From: Candidatus Eiseniibacteriota bacterium
GTDB taxonomy: Bacteria; Eisenbacteria; RBG-16-71-46
Reading direction: 5' to 3'
DNA length: 10,154 nt
Assembly (NCBI GenBank): GCA_005893365.1
Contig: VBPB01000034.1
Span: forward strand, 1-10,154
This document shows, in pieces, positions 6,121-10,154 of this stretch. The notes beneath the pieces were generated by a model. That model was not told the origin of the DNA. It was given only the letters and a program-made list of their open reading frames with translations, and made no database searches. Positions within the stretch are counted from its first letter, which is position 1. Each line of letters opens with the position of its first letter. A program made the position numbers and the translations under genes.

Positions 6121-8124
6121 ATGTGCGGCATCGCCGGCAAGGTCCACGTCGATCCGACTCGCCCCGTGGAGGGGGCGTTGCTCGACCGGATGTGCGCGGC
6201 ACTCGCCCACCGCGGCCCGGACGATCAGGGCACGGTGCGGCTCGGGCCCGCCGGGCTCGGGCATCGCCGGTTGAGCGTCCTCGACCTGTCGTCGGTGGCG
6301 CACCAGCCGATGGCGAGCGCCGACCAGCGGCTGTGGATCGTCTTCAACGGCGAGATCTACAACTTCCTGGGACTGCGCGCGGAGTTGGAGCGCGCGGGAC
6401 ATCGCTTCCGCTCCCGCTCGGACACCGAGGTGCTGCTGCGCCTCTACGAGACCGAGGGCCTGGGCTGCCTGCGGCGGCTGCGCGGCATGTTCGCGTTCGC
6501 GGTCTGGGACGCGCGCGCGCACGAGCTGGTGCTGGTGCGCGACCGGCTCGGGGTGAAGCCGCTCTTCTACCACGTCGGCCGCGAGGGGCTGACCTTCGCG
6601 TCCGAGCTCAAGGCGGTGCTCCAGGACCCCGCGGTCGCGCGGGTGACCGCACCGGCCGCGCTCGACCAGTACCTCACCTACCAGTACGTGCCCGCGCCGC
6701 ACTGCGTGTTCCGCGACGTGCGCAAGCTCCCGCCGGGCCACTGGCTCCGTTACCGGGACGGACGGGTCGAGATCCAACGCTACTGGCAGCTCCACTACCA
6801 GCCCAAGCGGCGCGCCGGGACCGCCGCCGAGCTCCGGGACGTCGAGCACGAGCTGCGGCTGCGGCTCGAGGAGGCGGTCCGGCTCAGGCTCGTGAGCGAC
6901 GTCCCGGTGGGGGCGTTCCTGAGCGGCGGGATCGACTCCGGCGCGGTGGTGGCCATGATGAGCCGCTCGCTCGACCAACCGGTGCGGACGTTCTCGATCG
7001 CCTTCGACGACGAGCGCTACGACGAATCGGCGATCGCGCGCCGCGTGGCCGAGCGGTTCGGCGCGCAGCACACGGAGTTCAGCGTCCGGCCCGACGTCGT
7101 GGACCTCCTGCCCGCGCTGGCCCGTCACTACGACGAGCCGTACGCGGACGCTTCGGCCATCCCGACCTACATCCTGGCCGAGCTCGCGCGCCAGCAGGTC
7201 ACGGTGGTGCTGAACGGGGATGGCGGGGACGAGTGCTTCGCGGGCTATGACCGTTACCGCGCCAACCAGATCGCGCAGGCCCTGGGGCCGCTGGCGGGCG
7301 TGCTGGGCAGCGCCCCGGCCCGCGCCCTGGTGGGCGCCCTGCCCCACGGGCACGGGACCCGGGACACGCGCTGGCGGCTCAAGCGGTTCGTCGAGCACCT
7401 GCGGGCCTCGCCGGTGGCGCGCAACCTAGCCTGGCTGTCGCAGTTCGACGCCGGGGCGAAGGTCGGGTTGTACACCGAGGCGTTCCGGCGCGAGGTGGCG
7501 GGGCCGGACGCCGGCGAGATCGTCCTGGCGCATCAGCGGGGCGCCGATGCCGCGGCGTTCCTGGACCGGGTGCTGGCGGCGGACGTGGCGACCTACCTGC
7601 CCGACTGCCTGCTGGTGAAGGTGGACATGGCGACGATGGCGCACGGGCTGGAAGCGCGCTCACCGTTCCTGGACCATACCCTCATGGAGTTCGCCGCGAG
7701 GCTCCCCGCCGAGGTCAAGCTGCGGCGGGGGCGGAGCAAGTGGATCCTGCGGCGGGCGCTGCGCGGCATCCTGCCGCGCGAGGTCCTGGCGCGGCCCAAG
7801 ATGGGCTTCAACCCGCCGGTCGATGTCTGGCTGCGCGGCCCGCTGCGCGACGCCGCGCACGAGCTGCTGGCGGGGCCGCGCGCGCGCGCGCGCGGGATGT
7901 TCTCGCCGCCGGCGATCGCGCGCATGCTCGATCAGCACGAGCGGGGGCGCTGGAACTGGCACACCCAGCTCTGGACCCTGATGATGCTCGAGCTGTGGCT
8001 GCGCGAATACGTGGACCGCGCGCCGACTCCGGCGTCCGCCGTCCCCCCGGCCGGTGCCCAGGTCCCGACGCCCGGCCCGTGGGAGCCCGCCACGGTGGGG
8101 CCTAGGGCCGCCCGCGCGCACTGA
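6121..8124 (+). CDS. asnB: Asparagine synthetase (glutamine-hydrolysing) type amidotransferase
   Basis: 667 residues. ATG 6121 is preceded by GGGAGG with a 7-nt spacer and is followed at once by Cys2, the glutaminase nucleophile exposed when Met1 is removed. Class II glutaminase domain: MCGIAG, RGPDDQG (31-37), NGEIYN (76-81), SDTEVLLRLYE (100-110), RGMFAFAVWD (121-130), RDRLGVKPL (140-148). Synthetase domain: the ATP pyrophosphatase loop SGGIDS (268-273), VLNGDGGDECFAGYDRY (363-379), and KVDMATMAHGLEARSPFLDH (500-519). Family reaction: Gln + Asp + ATP to Asn + Glu + AMP + PPi. Paralogues in polysaccharide loci are thought to amidate sugar carboxylates or other acids, so the true acceptor is uncertain; the 32-bp gap after the beta-helix gene supports a glycan role. 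It is longer than E. coli AsnB (about 554 aa) and ends in a Pro/Ala-rich tail (about 633-667). All expected catalytic motifs are present. Confidence 0.92.
   Translation: MCGIAGKVHVDPTRPVEGALLDRMCAALAHRGPDDQGTVRLGPAGLGHRRLSVLDLSSVAHQPMASADQRLWIVFNGEIYNFLGLRAELERAGHRFRSRSDTEVLLRLYETEGLGCLRRLRGMFAFAVWDARAHELVLVRDRLGVKPLFYHVGREGLTFASELKAVLQDPAVARVTAPAALDQYLTYQYVPAPHCVFRDVRKLPPGHWLRYRDGRVEIQRYWQLHYQPKRRAGTAAELRDVEHELRLRLEEAVRLRLVSDVPVGAFLSGGIDSGAVVAMMSRSLDQPVRTFSIAFDDERYDESAIARRVAERFGAQHTEFSVRPDVVDLLPALARHYDEPYADASAIPTYILAELARQQVTVVLNGDGGDECFAGYDRYRANQIAQALGPLAGVLGSAPARALVGALPHGHGTRDTRWRLKRFVEHLRASPVARNLAWLSQFDAGAKVGLYTEAFRREVAGPDAGEIVLAHQRGADAAAFLDRVLAADVATYLPDCLLVKVDMATMAHGLEARSPFLDHTLMEFAARLPAEVKLRRGRSKWILRRALRGILPREVLARPKMGFNPPVDVWLRGPLRDAAHELLAGPRARARGMFSPPAIARMLDQHERGRWNWHTQLWTLMMLELWLREYVDRAPTPASAVPPAGAQVPTPGPWEPATVGPRAARAH
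7877..7894. repeat. (CG)9 dinucleotide run inside asnB
   Basis: Eighteen bases of uninterrupted alternating CG encode the middle of PRARARG (near residues 587-591). Alternating purine-pyrimidine tracts of this kind can form Z-DNA and can slip during replication. Confidence 0.9.
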
Positions 8125-8139
8125 GCGGATCGACTCCGC
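8125..8139. terminator. Possible small hairpin just after the asnB stop
   Basis: GCGGA / TCCGC form a perfect 5-bp inverted repeat around a 5-nt TCGAC loop, starting one base after the stop codon. No T-run follows, so intrinsic termination is weakly supported. Confidence 0.25.
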
Positions 8140-8153
8140 CGCGGCGCGGGGCG

Positions 8154-8168
8154 CGGGATGCGATCCCG
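8154..8168. terminator. Possible hairpin between convergent genes
   Basis: CGGGAT-GCG-ATCCCG is a perfect 6-bp inverted repeat with a 3-nt loop, 8 bp beyond the 3' end of the minus-strand phosphoesterase and 30 bp beyond the asnB stop. Its position suits a two-way terminator, but it lacks a T-tract on either strand. Confidence 0.3.
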
Positions 8169-8175
8169 GTGGCGC

Positions 8176-9969
8176 TCAGCGGAGGACGACGATCGGCGCC
8201 ACGCTGTGCCTGGGGCCCTGCGTCAGACGCAGCCAGAAGACCCCGGACCGGAGCCCGGCCGGACCCTGGAGCAGCGTCGCGTGGGCCCCGGGGCCGGGAT
8301 GGCCGAGGCGCTGCCGGCTCACGACGCGTCCCGCCGGGTCGACCACCTCGAAGCCGGCCTCGGCCTCGCTGGCGAGCGTGTAGGCGATGCGGAACCCCGA
8401 GGTCGACGGGACCGGGACGATGTCGTCGATCTTCAGCCGGCGCTCGTGGGGCGGGCTCCCCACGCCGGGCGCATGGACGTCCAGCCGGGCGATGACCGAA
8501 TCCCGCCGCGCGTTGGCGGCACGGAACGTCACCACGAACGAGCCGGTGTCGGCCGCCCGCGGCGTCCAGGTCAGCGTGCCGCGGGTGTGGGGCGGGGGGG
8601 CGGCGAAGACGGCATGGTGGTCGGGCGGCAGCCCCGACAGGTCGGCGGTCAGGGCGAGGATCGCGTCCCCGTCCGGGTCCGACGCCTGGACCGCGAGGGA
8701 CAGGTGGTCTCCCACGCGGACGGTGGTCAGCGCCGGCACCGCCACCGCCGGCGCCTGGTCGGCCCCGACGGTGAACGCGTCGAAGGCGTCGCCGATGGTA
8801 CAGGCGATGTCGTCGAGGTTGGTCCCGGAGTCGCCCGACGGCCCGCACAGGGCCTCGCCGTGGATCGAGGCGGCGCCGAAGCGCAGCCGCAGCGTGCCGT
8901 GGTGATACGCGCGGAACGCCGACCAGGCCGGGGGCGGGCAGCCGCCCGCGTAGTGGCAGTCCCCGTGGGTCTCCTCGAGCGACGAGCCGCCGATCCCCGC
9001 CGTGACGTGCGTGACCCCGTGCTGCGGATAGCTGCGCTCGTAGTCGTGACTGTGGCCGTTCAGGTTGAGCACGTACTTGTCGTGCGTGTCGCCGAGGGCA
9101 TCGAGGTCGCGCGCGAGCGTGGCGTCGCCGGCGTGATGCCCCGACGAGTAGGCCGGGCGGTGCCCGAAGCTCACGATGAAGCGGATCGCGGGATCGGCCT
9201 GGGCCGCGTCCATGAGCGACCGGGCGTGGGTGGCCCAGTCCGACCAGGCGCCGGCGTAGGGCTCGGGATACGCGATGAAGCGCACACCGCCCGCGTCGAA
9301 CCAGTACCAGTCCTTGCCGCAGCAGCCGGAGTCGGGAGCATTGGGCGAGGCCTGCGGGTGCGGGAGATCGAAACGACCCTTGTAGTTCCGGAAGTCGTCG
9401 CTGGGCTTGGTCCACTCGTGGTTGCCCCAGGCGGGCATGTAGGCGGCGGTCTCGGACCAGGGCATCACGTCGTTGAAGTGCTGGTCCACCGCCGCCTGGC
9501 CGTCGTCGTCCCCATAGGTGAGGTCGCCCACAGCCAGCACGAATCGCGGGGCCTCCTGGGCGATGAGGGCCTGGACGATGCCCACCCGCGGATAGGTCCG
9601 GCTGTCGCCGATGTCGGACTCGACCAGGACGACGAAGTCCCGCCCCGGCGCCGGCATGGTGCGGAAGGTGCGGTCGGGGCCGCCGGCGATCGAGTAGTGG
9701 TAGACCGTGTCGGGCTCAAGGCCGGTCAGGCGCGCCTCCCAGAACGGCCCCGGCGACGAGAAGGGGAGCGGCGCGGGCGTGACCGCTAAGGCGGTGCTCG
9801 CGTACTCGGCGGTGAGCCCGTAGCGCATCGTCGGGTCCGGGTCGCGCCAGTCCAGGGTCACCGAGGTGGGGCCGGTCAGCGTCCAGTGGATCTCATCGGC
9901 GGCGCGGAGGTCGGTGGGGAGGGCGATCAGCGCTGCGGCCAGCAGGACGGTGGGGAGACGACCCTTCAT
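8176..9969 (-). CDS. Secreted purple-acid-phosphatase-like metallophosphoesterase with C-terminal sorting-type domain
   Basis: 597 residues from ATG 9969. That start gives a clean signal peptide (MKGRLPTVLLAAALIALP, cleavage likely LRA/ADE near 23), and GAAGG lies 9 nt upstream; the frame continues 34 codons further to a GTG, which would bury the signal. Residues 25-105 are a fibronectin-III-like domain (SVTLDWRDPDP…LTGLEPDTVYHYSI), as in purple acid phosphatases. Residues about 110-370 are the calcineurin-like domain with the dimetal motifs D119-I-G121, GDLTY (148-152), GNHE (182-185), GHRP (269-272) and GHSHDYERSYP (305-315). Residues about 405-500 are an Ig/cadherin-like module (DPDGDAILALTADLSGLP…GTLTWTP). 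Residues about 510-597 are a FlgD-Ig/T9SS-type tail (DPAGRVV…SGVFWLRL). It probably hydrolyses phosphate mono- or diesters outside the cytoplasm; the substrate is unknown. All metal-binding motifs look intact. It faces the polysaccharide operon convergently. Confidence 0.88.
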   Translation of the reverse strand: MKGRLPTVLLAAALIALPTDLRAADEIHWTLTGPTSVTLDWRDPDPTMRYGLTAEYASTALAVTPAPLPFSSPGPFWEARLTGLEPDTVYHYSIAGGPDRTFRTMPAPGRDFVVLVESDIGDSRTYPRVGIVQALIAQEAPRFVLAVGDLTYGDDDGQAAVDQHFNDVMPWSETAAYMPAWGNHEWTKPSDDFRNYKGRFDLPHPQASPNAPDSGCCGKDWYWFDAGGVRFIAYPEPYAGAWSDWATHARSLMDAAQADPAIRFIVSFGHRPAYSSGHHAGDATLARDLDALGDTHDKYVLNLNGHSHDYERSYPQHGVTHVTAGIGGSSLEETHGDCHYAGGCPPPAWSAFRAYHHGTLRLRFGAASIHGEALCGPSGDSGTNLDDIACTIGDAFDAFTVGADQAPAVAVPALTTVRVGDHLSLAVQASDPDGDAILALTADLSGLPPDHHAVFAAPPPHTRGTLTWTPRAADTGSFVVTFRAANARRDSVIARLDVHAPGVGSPPHERRLKIDDIVPVPSTSGFRIAYTLASEAEAGFEVVDPAGRVVSRQRLGHPGPGAHATLLQGPAGLRSGVFWLRLTQGPRHSVAPIVVLR

Positions 9970-10154
9970 GGGGCCTCGCCTTCGGGTGATCCGGCGCGAC
10001 GTGGCGCCGCGGGGTGGTCGACATGCGGCCGTCCAGGGTGCAACCGATCGCGGGCAGGCCCGGCCACCCACGCGGGGCCATCCTGCTTCACGGTGATCAC
10101 GTAGGGCGCGATCACCGACGCGCGGCCGCAGCTGTCGCAGTCCTGGGCCCAGTT
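9966..10154 (-). CDS. 3' end of an unidentified gene (truncated by the window edge)
   Basis: On the minus strand the frame is open from the right edge to a TGA at 9968-9966, giving 62 visible codons. The stop overlaps the phosphoesterase start as ATGA, the same coupling seen at 4142. The first 24 codons all end in G or C, as in the other genes here; competing minus-strand frames do not show this. The visible peptide starts NWAQDCDSCGRASVIAPYVI, with a CxxC pair, continues TVKQDGPAWVAGP, and ends in a Pro/Arg-rich tail with looser codon use. I do not recognise the family. If the gene is real, it and the phosphoesterase probably form a two-gene unit. The drop in G/C third positions after about 10083 leaves the exact C-terminus uncertain, for example through a frameshift. 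Confidence 0.5.
   Translation of the reverse strand, partial: NWAQDCDSCGRASVIAPYVITVKQDGPAWVAGPARDRLHPGRPHVDHPAAPRRAGSPEGEAP

Noticed and set aside
8158..9789. A 543-codon plus-strand frame opposite the phosphoesterase
   Set aside because: It is a shadow of the minus-strand gene: Arg/Val/Gly-rich, with no recognisable domain, while the opposite strand carries all the purple-acid-phosphatase motifs.
9970..10071. A longer phosphoesterase beginning at GTG 10071
   Set aside because: The added 34 residues are Arg-rich and precede a complete signal peptide that begins at ATG 9969. The upstream frame with the better codon pattern ends at that ATG.
1..10154. CRISPR arrays, tRNA or rRNA genes, insertion sequences, integrase attachment sites
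   Set aside because: Reading both strands, I saw no spaced repeat arrays, cloverleaf or rRNA stretches, transposase motifs or terminal inverted repeats. The only direct repeat of note is the in-frame 17-bp pair in the beta-helix gene.

Overview
The window comes from a very GC-rich bacterium; codon third positions in the called genes are almost all G or C. Two secreted proteins end in a C-terminal beta-sandwich of the FlgD-Ig / type IX-secretion sorting type (…NPLRGAGSLSFRL…GIYFCDL… and …SGVFWLRL…VVLR). This domain is common in the FCB superphylum and in GC-rich candidate phyla such as Eisenbacteria. That placement is an inference from domain style, not a phylogeny.

Layout. Positions 1-8124 hold five plus-strand genes spaced like one operon. 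(1) The 3' part of a protein that begins with the C-terminal end of a GT4 glycosyltransferase and continues in frame into a Wzx/PST-type polysaccharide flippase (to 1749). (2) A strongly diverged RtcB-family protein (1814-3247). (3) A CDP-alcohol phosphotransferase-like membrane enzyme (3258-4145). (4) A secreted right-handed beta-helix protein (4142-6088), overlapping gene 3 by ATGA. (5) A glutamine-dependent asparagine synthetase-type amidotransferase (6121-8124). Transcribed toward them from the right edge are a secreted purple-acid-phosphatase-like metallophosphoesterase (9969 down to 8176) and, overlapping its start by ATGA, the last 62 codons of an unidentified gene that runs off the window. 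A 51-bp convergent gap with two small inverted repeats separates the two groups.

How the genes may work together. Glycosyl transfer and flipping, a phosphodiester-forming CDP-alcohol phosphotransferase, a secreted beta-helix protein (often a polysaccharide lyase or epimerase) and an AsnB-type amidotransferase fit a surface or exported glycopolymer locus. The polymer may carry phosphodiester and amide decorations. The unexpected member is the RtcB homologue. It keeps the four histidines of the RtcB active site, including the one that becomes guanylylated, but has replaced the Asp and Cys metal ligands. RtcB forms phosphodiesters through a GMP-activated phosphate, and here it sits 10 bp upstream of another phosphodiester-forming enzyme, which itself has His in place of the expected catalytic Asp. 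This pair is the best candidate for something undescribed. The functional link is inference.

No tRNA, rRNA, CRISPR array, insertion sequence or attachment site was seen. Genes fill nearly the whole window, and the longest uncoded gap is 64 bp.
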